Shown here: positions 41,888 to 50,210 of the stretch, piece by piece
Layout of the letters: the number at the start of each line of letters is the position of its first letter
Position numbering within the stretch: the stretch's first letter is position 1
Assembly: GCA_044463945.1 (NCBI GenBank)
Contig: JBIQLW010000004.1
Location: forward strand, 1 to 64,000
Origin: 62-47 sp044463945
GTDB taxonomy: Bacteria > Pseudomonadota > Alphaproteobacteria > Rhizobiales > Xanthobacteraceae
Direction: 5' to 3'
DNA: 64,000 bases
The notes under the pieces: model-generated
Database searches by the model: none
What the model was told of the DNA's origin: nothing
Seen by the model: the letters and a program-made list of their open reading frames with translations, nothing else
Made by a program: the position numbers and the translations under genes

Positions 41888-43021
41888 ATGTCGCTGTGGT
41901 TTTTGCTCGCGCTGATGACCGTCGCGGCGGTGTTCGCGGTGTTATGGCCGCTGAGCCGGCGCACCGCCGCGACCGGCGGCGGCCGCGAAACGGCGGTCTA
42001 TCAGGATCAACTGGCGGAGATCGACCGTGATGCCGCCAGCGGCCTGATCGGCGCGACCGAGGCGGCCGCCGCCCGCGTCGAGATCGGCCGCCGCCTGCTG
42101 GCCGCCGCCGACGCCGAGCAGGGCACCGGGCTGTCGTCGAGCCTGCGGCTGCGCCGCGCGGTGGCGGTGGTCGCGCTGGTCGGTGTGCCGCTTTTGGCGG
42201 GCGGGCTCTACCTGCGCATCGGTTCTCCGGCGATGCCGGACTTCGCGCTGGCGAGCCGCGCCCGGCAGCCGATCGCCGGGCAGTCGCTCGATCAACTGGT
42301 CGCGAGGGTGCAGGCGCATCTTGAGACGAACCCGACGGACGGCCGCGGCTGGAGCGTGCTGGCGCCGGTGCTGGGGCGGCTCGGCCGCTTCGACGAGGCT
42401 GCCGAAGCCTTCCGCAAGGCCATCAAATATGACGGCGATACCGCCGCGCGGCGCGCCGGGCTCGGTGAGGCGCTGGCGGCCGCCGCGAACGGCGTCGTCA
42501 CCGCCGACGCCAAGGCGGAGTTCGAGCGCGCGGTGGCGCTCGACCCCGACGAGGTGCGGGCGCGCTATTTTCTTGGCGTCGCCGCCGAGCAGGACGGCCG
42601 GCCGCAGGACGCCATCGCCGCGTGGCGCGCTATTTTGGCGAAGGCTCCCGCCGACGCGCCATGGCGGCCGGTGCTGGAAGCGGGCCTGGCGCGGCTGGGT
42701 GCCGCCCCCGCGCCGCAGGAGAGCAACGCACCCGCGTCAGCTCCGGCGCTGTCCGGCGATGCCGTCGCCGCCGTGCAGGGCATGAGCGAGAGCGAGCGCG
42801 GCGTCATGATCCGCGGCATGGTGGAACGGCTCGCCGCCCGGCTGCAACAGAACGGCAACGATGTCGAGGGATGGCTGCGGCTGGCGCGGGCCTATATGGT
42901 GCTTAACGAGCCCGACCGCGCGCGCGCGGCGCGCGACGATGCCCGGCGCGCGCTGGCCGCCGATGAAGCGGGGTTGCGCAAACTCAACGACGGCCTCAAG
43001 CAACTGGGCATAGATGGATAG
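41888..43021 (+). CDS. ccmI: Cytochrome c biogenesis protein CcmI (CycH)
   Basis: 377 residues. Two N-terminal TM helices (LWFLLALMTVAAVFAVLWPL; VAVVALVGVPLLAGGLYL) flank a short cytoplasmic loop with YQDQLAEIDRDAASGLI, followed by a periplasmic TPR region (VLAPVLGRLGRFDEAAEAFRKAI, ARYFLGVAAEQDGRPQDAIAAW). CcmI delivers apocytochrome c to the CcmF/H haem lyase. First gene of a four-gene cycHJKL operon. Confidence 0.93.
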   Translation: MSLWFLLALMTVAAVFAVLWPLSRRTAATGGGRETAVYQDQLAEIDRDAASGLIGATEAAAARVEIGRRLLAAADAEQGTGLSSSLRLRRAVAVVALVGVPLLAGGLYLRIGSPAMPDFALASRARQPIAGQSLDQLVARVQAHLETNPTDGRGWSVLAPVLGRLGRFDEAAEAFRKAIKYDGDTAARRAGLGEALAAAANGVVTADAKAEFERAVALDPDEVRARYFLGVAAEQDGRPQDAIAAWRAILAKAPADAPWRPVLEAGLARLGAAPAPQESNAPASAPALSGDAVAAVQGMSESERGVMIRGMVERLAARLQQNGNDVEGWLRLARAYMVLNEPDRARAARDDARRALAADEAGLRKLNDGLKQLGIDG

Positions 43022-43051
43022 CAGGGCGGCAGTTCCCGGCGACAGGACGGC

Positions 43052-43549
43052 ATGACACGCAAGCAACGGCGATTGACGATGATTGGCGGCGCGCTGGTGG
43101 TGCTGGCCATTGCGGTCGCGCTGGTGCTGAACGCGCTGCGCGATTCCATCGTGTTCTTCTCGACGCCGCAGATGGTGGCGGAAAAGCACGTTCCCGCCGG
43201 CAAGCGCTTCCGCCTCGGCGGCCTGGTGGAGCCGGGGTCGCTGACGCGCGGCGACAACCTCGCGGTGACGTTCAAGATCGCCGACGGCAGTACGTCGCTG
43301 CCGGTGGCCTACAAGGGCATCCTGCCGGACCTGTTTCGCGAAGGGCAGGGCGTGGTTGCCGAAGGCGCGCTCGATGACGCCGGCGTGTTTCGGGCCGACA
43401 CCGTGCTGGCCAAGCACGACGAAACCTACATGCCGAAAGACGTCGCCGACGCCCTGAAGAAGCAGGGCCACTGGAAGGACGACTACGAGAAACGCGACAA
43501 GCCTGCCGCGCAGAGCGGCGCGAAGCCGATGCAGGGAGCCTCGCGATGA
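43052..43549 (+). CDS. ccmE: Haem chaperone CcmE (CycJ)
   Basis: 165 residues. Single N-terminal anchor (LVVLAIAVALVLNAL) and a periplasmic OB-fold. The covalent haem-binding histidine is H122 in VLAKHDETYMP, with Y126. Passes haem to CcmF for attachment to cytochrome c. The stop overlaps the ccmF start (ATGA). Confidence 0.95.
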   Translation: MTRKQRRLTMIGGALVVLAIAVALVLNALRDSIVFFSTPQMVAEKHVPAGKRFRLGGLVEPGSLTRGDNLAVTFKIADGSTSLPVAYKGILPDLFREGQGVVAEGALDDAGVFRADTVLAKHDETYMPKDVADALKKQGHWKDDYEKRDKPAAQSGAKPMQGASR

Positions 43550-45528
43550 TCGCCGAGGCCGGCCACTACGCGCTGGTGCTGGCGCTGGCGCTGGCGCTCA
43601 TCCAGTCGACGGTGCCGATGATCGGCGCGCGGCTGCGCGACCCGGTGCTGATGAACGTGGCGCGCTCGACCGCGCTCGCGCAACTGGTGTTCGTCGGCCT
43701 CTCGTTCGCGGCGCTGGCGCTGCTCTACGTGGTGTCGGACTTCTCCGTCGCCAACGTCTACGAAAATTCGCATTCGCTGAAACCGCTGATCTACAAGATC
43801 ACCGGCGTATGGGGCAATCACGAAGGCTCGATGCTGCTGTGGGTCAGTATTCTGGCGCTGTTCGGCGGCCTCGTCGCGTTGTTCGGGGGCAACCTGCCGC
43901 TGACGCTGCGCGCCAACGCGCTCGGCGTGCAGGGCTGGATCGCGACCGCCTTCTACCTGTTCATCCTCCTGACCTCGAACCCGTTCCTGCGGCTCGCCAA
44001 CCCGCCGATGGAAGGGCGCGATCTCAATCCGGTGTTGCAGGACCCCGGCCTCGCGCTGCATCCGCCGATGCTCTATCTCGGCTATGTCGGCTTCTCGATT
44101 TCGTTCTCGTTCGCCATCGCCGCCTTGATCGAAGGCCGCATCGACGCCGCGTGGGCGCGCTGGGTGCGGCCGTGGACCCTGATGGCGTGGATGTTCCTCA
44201 CGCTCGGCATCGCCATGGGCTCGTACTGGGCCTATTACGAACTCGGCTGGGGCGGCTGGTGGTTCTGGGACCCGGTGGAGAACGCCTCGCTGATGCCGTG
44301 GCTCGCCGGCACCGCGCTGCTGCACTCGGCCGTGGTGATGGAGAAGCGCAACGCGCTGAAGGTGTGGACCGTGCTGCTCGCCATCCTCACCTTCTCGCTG
44401 TCGCTGCTCGGCACCTTCCTGGTGCGCTCCGGCGTTCTCACCTCGGTCCATGCCTTCGCCACCGATCCGACGCGCGGCGTGTTCATTCTGGTGATCCTGT
44501 GCGTGTTCATCGGCGGCAGCCTCTCGCTCTACGCATGGCGCGCGTCGTCGCTGAAGCAGGGCGGGCTGTTCGCGCCGATCTCGCGCGAGGGCGCGCTGGT
44601 GCTCAACAACCTGCTGCTGACCACCGCCTGCGCCACCGTGTTCGTCGGCACGCTGTATCCGCTCGGGCTTGAGGTTCTGACCGGCGAGCGCATCTCGGTC
44701 GGCGCGCCGTTCTTCAACCTGACCTTCGCGCCGCTGTTCGTGCCGCTGCTGCTGGCGCTGCCGTTCGGGCCGCTGCTCGCGTGGAAGCGCGGCGATGTGC
44801 TCGGCGCGGCGCAGCGGCTCTATGCCGCCGGGATCGCGGCGCTGGTGTCGGTCGCGGTGCTGTGGGCGTGGGTGCGCGGCGGCAGCGCGTTCGCGCCGCT
44901 GGCGATCGGGATCGCGGTGTTCGTCATTGTCGGCGCGCTGACCGATATCGCGGAGCGCTGCATGGTGTTCCGGATGCCGTTTCCCATCGCCTTGCGCCGC
45001 GCCCGCGGATTGCCGCGCGCCGCGTGGGGCACGATGTTCGCCCATCTCGGCGTCGGCGTCGCGCTGATCGGCATCGTCTGCGAAACCACCTGGAACACCG
45101 AACTGATCTCGACGATGAAGCCCGGCGAGGTCGCCAAGGTGGCCGGCTACGAACTGAAGCTCGACGGCATCAGCCAGCGGCAGGGCCCGAACTATGCCGA
45201 GATGCTGGCGCAGTTCACCGTGAGCGAGGGCGGCGCGGTGATCGGCGCGATGACGCCGTCGAAGCGCAGCTTCGCGGCGCGCGCGATGTCCACCACCGAG
45301 GCGGCGCTGTTGTCGCGCGGCGCGAGCCAGCTCTACATTTCGCTGGGCGACACCGCGGCGAGCGGCGCGATCGCGGTCCGCATCTATCACAAGCCGATGG
45401 TGCTGTTGATCTGGTTCGGCCCGCTCTTGATGGCGTTCGGCGGCTTGTTGTCGCTGTCGGACCGCCGCTTGCGGGTCGGCGCGCCGAAGCCGGCGAAAGC
45501 CGCACGCGCGTTGCAGGCGGCGGAGTAG
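43546..45528 (+). CDS. ccmF: Haem lyase subunit CcmF (CycK)
   Basis: 660 residues with about 14-15 membrane segments. The haem-handling WWD motif is seen as WGGWWFWDPVENASLMPW (about residue 234-251), preceded by VWGNHEGSMLLWV. Catalyses haem ligation to apocytochrome c on the periplasmic side with CcmH and CcmI. Full length. Confidence 0.95.
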   Translation: MIAEAGHYALVLALALALIQSTVPMIGARLRDPVLMNVARSTALAQLVFVGLSFAALALLYVVSDFSVANVYENSHSLKPLIYKITGVWGNHEGSMLLWVSILALFGGLVALFGGNLPLTLRANALGVQGWIATAFYLFILLTSNPFLRLANPPMEGRDLNPVLQDPGLALHPPMLYLGYVGFSISFSFAIAALIEGRIDAAWARWVRPWTLMAWMFLTLGIAMGSYWAYYELGWGGWWFWDPVENASLMPWLAGTALLHSAVVMEKRNALKVWTVLLAILTFSLSLLGTFLVRSGVLTSVHAFATDPTRGVFILVILCVFIGGSLSLYAWRASSLKQGGLFAPISREGALVLNNLLLTTACATVFVGTLYPLGLEVLTGERISVGAPFFNLTFAPLFVPLLLALPFGPLLAWKRGDVLGAAQRLYAAGIAALVSVAVLWAWVRGGSAFAPLAIGIAVFVIVGALTDIAERCMVFRMPFPIALRRARGLPRAAWGTMFAHLGVGVALIGIVCETTWNTELISTMKPGEVAKVAGYELKLDGISQRQGPNYAEMLAQFTVSEGGAVIGAMTPSKRSFAARAMSTTEAALLSRGASQLYISLGDTAASGAIAVRIYHKPMVLLIWFGPLLMAFGGLLSLSDRRLRVGAPKPAKAARALQAAE

Positions 45529-45532
45529 GGCC

Positions 45533-46060
45533 GTGAGAAAGATGGTCGCGGTGCTGTTGACTTGCTGCGTCGCGTTGAGCGCGTCGCCGGCCTTTGCCGT
45601 GCAGCCCGACGAGGTGATGAAGGACCCGGCCAGGGAAGCGCGGGCGCGGGATCTGTCGCGCGAACTGCGCTGCATGGTGTGCCAGAACCAGTCGATCGAC
45701 GATTCCGATGCACCGCTGGCGCGCGATCTGCGGCTGCTCGTGCGCGAGCGCATCGCCGCCGGCGACAGCGACAAGCAGGTGATCGATTTCCTCGTCGCGC
45801 GCTACGGCGAATACGTGCTGCTCAAGCCGCGTTTCGAAGGCCAGACCCTGCTGCTGTGGCTCTTGACGCCGTTCGTGCTCGGCGGCGGCGTGTTCGGGCT
45901 GTGGTGGCAGCATCGCCGCCGCACGCGGCTGGCCATGGAAACCGGCGGCGAGCCGCAGGCGCTGACGCCCGAGGAAGACGCGCGGCTGAAAACGCTGCTC
46001 GCGGCGCAAGCCGGCGAGGCGTCGGAACCGGCACCCGCATTCAAGATTACAAAAGATTAA
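45533..46060 (+). CDS. ccmH: CcmH (CycL), thiol-disulfide subunit of the haem lyase
   Basis: 175 residues from a GTG; an ATG three codons later is possible. A signal peptide (MVAVLLTCCVALSASPAFA) is followed by the redox motif LRCMVCQ (C47, C50) and a C-terminal membrane anchor (LLWLLTPFVLGGGVFGLWW). Keeps apocytochrome CxxCH cysteines reduced. Last gene of the cyc operon. Confidence 0.93.
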   Translation: MRKMVAVLLTCCVALSASPAFAVQPDEVMKDPAREARARDLSRELRCMVCQNQSIDDSDAPLARDLRLLVRERIAAGDSDKQVIDFLVARYGEYVLLKPRFEGQTLLLWLLTPFVLGGGVFGLWWQHRRRTRLAMETGGEPQALTPEEDARLKTLLAAQAGEASEPAPAFKITKD

Positions 46061-46158
46061 TCCCCCCGCCAGCATGTCGTAAGGCGACGGCCCCCATCTT
46101 CAAGGCCACGCGATGCGCCGCCCCGTCGGGCGCTTCCAATCCGGCCCTGGAGTTTCTC

Positions 46159-47733
46159 ATGAACGACCGTCCCTCCGATCTCACCTCCGCTCCCGCCTAT
46201 CAGCCGCGCCGCTCGATTCTGTCGCTGCGCAAGTTCGCATTGATGGCCTCGGTGGCCGCCGGGCTTGGCGTCGCCGCCTACAGCCTCAGCCCCGCGCCAA
46301 ACAACTTCGACCTGCTGTCGACGCCGGCGCGCGCGCAAGTCAACACCGAAGTCAGCAAGGTCCAGACGCCGGTCGGTTTCGCCGACATCGTCGAGCGCGT
46401 GAAGCCGTCGGTGATCTCGGTCAAGGTCCGGATCCGGGAGAAGATGGCGGACTCCGATGACGACGATGCGTCGCCGTTCCGACCCGGCTCGCCGATGGAG
46501 CGCTTCTTCCGTCGCTTCGGCGGCCCGGACGGTCTGCCGCCGGGACTGCGCGGCCGTCGCGGCCCGTCGATGGGGCAGGGCTCCGGCTTCTTCATCTCCG
46601 CGGACGGCTATGCGGTAACCAACAACCACGTCGTCGAAGGCGCCGACAAGGTCGAGGTGACGACCGATGCCGGCAAGACCTATACGGCGAAGGTGATCGG
46701 CACCGATCCGCGCACCGACCTCGCCTTGATCAAGGTCGAGGGCGGTTCCGATTTCCCGTTCGCCAAGCTCTCGACCGGCACCGCGCGCATCGGCGACTGG
46801 GTGCTGGCGGTCGGCAATCCGTTCGGCCTCGGCGGCACCGTCACCGCCGGCATCGTCTCGGCCAACGGCCGCGACATCGGCAACGGCCCCTATGACGACT
46901 TCATCCAGATCGACGCTCCGGTGAACAAGGGCAATTCCGGCGGCCCGGCGTTCGACATGCAGGGCAACGTCATCGGCGTCAACACCGCGATCTATTCGCC
47001 CTCCGGCGGCAGCGTCGGTATCGCCTTCTCGATCCCCGCCTCGACGGTGCAGAGCGTGGTGACGCAGTTGAAGGAGAAGGGCACCGTCAGCCGCGGCTGG
47101 ATCGGCGTGCAGATCCAGCCGGTCACGCAGGACATCGCCGACAGCCTGGGCCTGAAAAAGGCCGAGGGCGCGCTGGTCGCCGAGCCGCAGCCGAACGGCC
47201 CGGCCGACAAGGCGGGCATCCAGTCCGGCGACGTCATCACCGGCGTCAACGGCACGTCGGTCAAGGACGCGCGTGAACTCGCCCGCACCATCGGCGGCTT
47301 CTCGCCCGGCAACACGATCAAGCTCGACGTCCTGCACAAGGGCGAGAAGAAGGTGGTCGAACTGACGCTCGGCAAGCTGCCGAGCGAGCGCGAGGCCCGC
47401 GCCTCGTTCGAGCGTGGCGGCGATCGCGGCGGGATGTCGCGCGGCAGCGACGTCCCGCGCCTCGGCCTTACTGTTGCGCCGGCTGCCTCGGTAGCGGGCG
47501 CCGGCAAGGAGGGTGTCGTGGTCACCGACGTCGATCCCAACAGCGCCGCCGCCGAGCGCGGCTTCAAGGAAGGCGACGTCATCCTCGAAGTCGCGGGCAA
47601 GAGCGTCACCGATCCCGGCGAGGTGCGCGATGCCATCCGCTCGGCGCAGAGCGACAACAAGAACAGCGTGTTGATGCGGGTTCGCTCGGGCGGCTCGCTG
47701 CGCTTCGTCGCGGTGCCGCTGGGCAAGGGCTAG
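46159..47733 (+). CDS. degP: Periplasmic serine protease/chaperone, Do family (DegP/HtrA)
   Basis: 524 residues from the ATG at 46159. N-terminal signal or anchor (FALMASVAAGLGVAAYSL); trypsin-like domain with H157 (TNNHVVEGA), D187 (RTDLALIK) and S260 (GNSGGPAF); two PDZ domains (about 330-410 and 440-520). Degrades or refolds misfolded envelope proteins. Neighbour of the cytochrome maturation genes and followed by a two-component system likely sensing envelope state. Confidence 0.95.
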   Translation: MNDRPSDLTSAPAYQPRRSILSLRKFALMASVAAGLGVAAYSLSPAPNNFDLLSTPARAQVNTEVSKVQTPVGFADIVERVKPSVISVKVRIREKMADSDDDDASPFRPGSPMERFFRRFGGPDGLPPGLRGRRGPSMGQGSGFFISADGYAVTNNHVVEGADKVEVTTDAGKTYTAKVIGTDPRTDLALIKVEGGSDFPFAKLSTGTARIGDWVLAVGNPFGLGGTVTAGIVSANGRDIGNGPYDDFIQIDAPVNKGNSGGPAFDMQGNVIGVNTAIYSPSGGSVGIAFSIPASTVQSVVTQLKEKGTVSRGWIGVQIQPVTQDIADSLGLKKAEGALVAEPQPNGPADKAGIQSGDVITGVNGTSVKDARELARTIGGFSPGNTIKLDVLHKGEKKVVELTLGKLPSEREARASFERGGDRGGMSRGSDVPRLGLTVAPAASVAGAGKEGVVVTDVDPNSAAAERGFKEGDVILEVAGKSVTDPGEVRDAIRSAQSDNKNSVLMRVRSGGSLRFVAVPLGKG

Positions 47734-47738
47734 CCCCG

Positions 47739-47757
47739 GCCGCCGGACGCCGGCGGC
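47739..47757 (+). terminator. Hairpin after degP
   Basis: GCCGCCGG (47739-47746), loop ACG, CCGGCGGC (47750-47757), directly after the degP stop. Strong 8-bp stem but no T-run, so it may stabilise the mRNA end or attenuate transcription into the response regulator. Confidence 0.4.
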
Positions 47758-47935
47758 ACAGGGCAACTTCCAATGGATCAGCCCCCTCCGTTGGAAGGCT
47801 TGGCGGGCGATGAAGTCCCCAGCTTCATCGTCCGCCGTTCTTTGTCGGGACGACGCTTGGTCGCCTTGCGTCGAAAGTGCGATCGGGCCATGCTTGAGGA
47901 AACTTCCCGTGACGTCAGGTGAGACAGACCATCCG

Positions 47936-48616
47936 ATGCGGCTACTGATTATCGAGGACGATCGCGAGTCCGCGGATTATCTCGCGAAAGCCTTTCGTGA
48001 GGTCGGCCACATCGCGGATCTCGCCGGCGACGGCGAGGAGGGCCTCGCCATGGCCGACGGCGGCGACTACGACGTGCTGGTGGTCGACCGCATGTTGCCC
48101 AAGCGCGACGGGCTATCGGTGATCGGAACCCTGCGCGACAAGGGCAACCGCACGCCGGCGCTGATTCTCTCGGCGCTGGGGCAGGTCGACGACCGCATCA
48201 AGGGCCTGCGCGCCGGCGGCGACGACTATCTGCCGAAGCCGTATGCCTTCGCCGAACTGCTGGCGCGGGTCGAGGTGCTGTCGCGCCGTCACGGCGGCCC
48301 GGCGGAGGAAACCGTGTATCGCGTCGGCGATCTCGAACTCGACCGGCTGTCGCATCGCGTCACGCGCGGCAAGGAAGAACTCACCTTGCAGCCGCGCGAG
48401 TTTCGCCTGCTCGAATATCTGATGAAACACGCCGGGCAGGTGGTGACGCGGACCATGCTGCTCGAAAACGTCTGGGACTATCATTTCGACCCGCAGACCA
48501 ACGTGATCGACGTGCATATCTCGCGGCTGCGCGCCAAGATCGACAAGGGTTTCGAGCGGCCCCTGCTGCACACCATTCGCGGCGCCGGATACATGATTCG
48601 TGACGGCATTCGGTAA
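47936..48616 (+). CDS. OmpR-family response regulator
   Basis: 226 residues from the ATG at 47936; the longer in-frame version has no support. Receiver with D51 in VVDRMLPKRDGL and K in LPKPYAFAELL, DNA-binding winged helix (LTLQPREFRLLEYLMKHAG, VIDVHISRLRAKI). Resembles CzcR/TctD-type envelope or metal regulators; stimulus unknown. It overlaps the kinase gene by 17 bases. Confidence 0.9.
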   Translation: MRLLIIEDDRESADYLAKAFREVGHIADLAGDGEEGLAMADGGDYDVLVVDRMLPKRDGLSVIGTLRDKGNRTPALILSALGQVDDRIKGLRAGGDDYLPKPYAFAELLARVEVLSRRHGGPAEETVYRVGDLELDRLSHRVTRGKEELTLQPREFRLLEYLMKHAGQVVTRTMLLENVWDYHFDPQTNVIDVHISRLRAKIDKGFERPLLHTIRGAGYMIRDGIR

Positions 48617-50027
48617 ACTGATCCGCACCACGGCGTTTCGGCTGACGCTGGTCTATTTATTATTGTTCGCGCTGTTCGCTGCGTCGCTGCTCGGCTTTTT
48701 CGCCTGGAACACGCGGCGCATGATCACCGAGCAGATCACCACGACGGTGAACGCCGAGTTTTCCGATCTCACCGGGCTATACAGCCGGCGCGGGCTGCGC
48801 GGGCTGATGGTGGGGATCGAGAACCGGGCGCTGCGGCCCGGCGCCAACCTCTATCTCGTCGCCACGCCGACGGGGCAGCCGGTGGCCGGCAATGTCGGCG
48901 CGCTGCCGCCGGGCACGATGTCCGGCACCGGCTGGTTCGAAACCAGCTATCAGCGGATCGAGGAGCAGGACCAGGCACCGCACCTCGCGCTGGTGCGTAT
49001 CTCCGAACTCAGCAACGGATTCCGGCTGCTGATCGGCCGCGACCTTGAGGAGCGGCGGCGCATCTTCCGCATCGTCGCGGCGGCGGCGCAATGGTCGATC
49101 CTGGTGGTGGTGGTGCTTGGCCTTGCGGCCGGCGTGTTCGTCGGACGGCGGGTGCTGCGCCGGATCGACGCCATGACCGGCACCACGCGCCGCATCATGG
49201 AGGGCGATCTCAGCGAGCGGCTGCCGGTCGGCCGCAGCGGTGACGAACTGGATCGTCTCGCCGACAACCTCAACCGGATGCTAGAGCGCATCGAGGCGCT
49301 GATGACCGGCCTCAAGGAAGTTTCCGACAACATCGCCCACGACCTCAAGACGCCGCTGACGCGGCTGCGCAACCGCGCCGAGGAGGCTCTTGCGACCTCC
49401 GGCAGCGAGGCCGAATATCGCGCCGCGCTGGAACACACCATCGAGGAATCCGACGCGCTGATCCGCACCTTCAACGCGCTCTTGATGATCGCGCGCGCCG
49501 AATCCGGGCAGGCGGGCGAGGCGGCGGAGGATTTCGACGTCGCCGACGTCGCCAACGGTATTCACGAACTCTACGAGCCGCTGGCGGAGGACAACGGGCT
49601 GGTGCTGCGCGTCAACGCCGCGCCGGCGCGGCTGCACGGCAACCGCGAACTGGTGAGTCAGGCGCTGGCTAATCTCGTGGAGAACGCCATCAAGTACGGC
49701 AAGCCGGCCGAGGACGCGGCTGCCGTTGCGGCCGGGACGATGCCGGCCATCGTGATCGAGGCCGGCCGCCACGGTGACAAGGTGCTGCTGAGCGTCACCG
49801 ATCGCGGCCCCGGCATTCCCGAAGCCGACCGCAAGCGCGCGACCGAGCGCTTCGTGCGCCTGGAGGCCAGCCGTACCCTGCCGGGCTCGGGGCTTGGCCT
49901 CAGCCTTGCCTCGGCGGTGGCGACGCTGCATCGGGGTGAACTTCGGCTTGAGGATGCGGGGCCCGGTTTGCGGGCCACGCTTGCGTTTCCGGCGCCCGCG
50001 GGCGAGGCGGCAGGCGCGGCGGCGTGA
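48600..50027 (+). CDS. HAMP-domain sensor histidine kinase
   Basis: 475 residues from a GTG inside the regulator gene. TM1 at about 13-36, periplasmic domain, TM2 at about 160-183, HAMP, H247 in NIAHDLKTPLTRLRNRAEEAL, N box NLVENAIKYG, DRGPGIPEAD and GSGLGLSLASAV. Cognate to the regulator upstream. The pair lies between degP and glnE, a recurring order in Hyphomicrobiales. Confidence 0.9.
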   Translation: MTAFGKLIRTTAFRLTLVYLLLFALFAASLLGFFAWNTRRMITEQITTTVNAEFSDLTGLYSRRGLRGLMVGIENRALRPGANLYLVATPTGQPVAGNVGALPPGTMSGTGWFETSYQRIEEQDQAPHLALVRISELSNGFRLLIGRDLEERRRIFRIVAAAAQWSILVVVVLGLAAGVFVGRRVLRRIDAMTGTTRRIMEGDLSERLPVGRSGDELDRLADNLNRMLERIEALMTGLKEVSDNIAHDLKTPLTRLRNRAEEALATSGSEAEYRAALEHTIEESDALIRTFNALLMIARAESGQAGEAAEDFDVADVANGIHELYEPLAEDNGLVLRVNAAPARLHGNRELVSQALANLVENAIKYGKPAEDAAAVAAGTMPAIVIEAGRHGDKVLLSVTDRGPGIPEADRKRATERFVRLEASRTLPGSGLGLSLASAVATLHRGELRLEDAGPGLRATLAFPAPAGEAAGAAA

Positions 50028-50210
50028 GCCCGCGATGCCGCGCCGGCGGGCATCCCGTGCGAAGGTCGGAATGCAAATCGCGGCTTCGACGTATAAGGTG
50101 CGCGGGAGGTTCGGATTGACATTCGTCCCGCGACTTCGCAAGTCACGAGGGGCGAAGATCAAGTCCGTTCCGCAACCGGCTCCGTCCTCTCAACTGGAAT
50201 CGCACCCTGC

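Noticed and set aside
43483..45774. Long minus-strand open frame across ccmF/ccmH
   Set aside because: Low-complexity Arg/His/Gln translation opposite well-identified cytochrome maturation genes; shadow.
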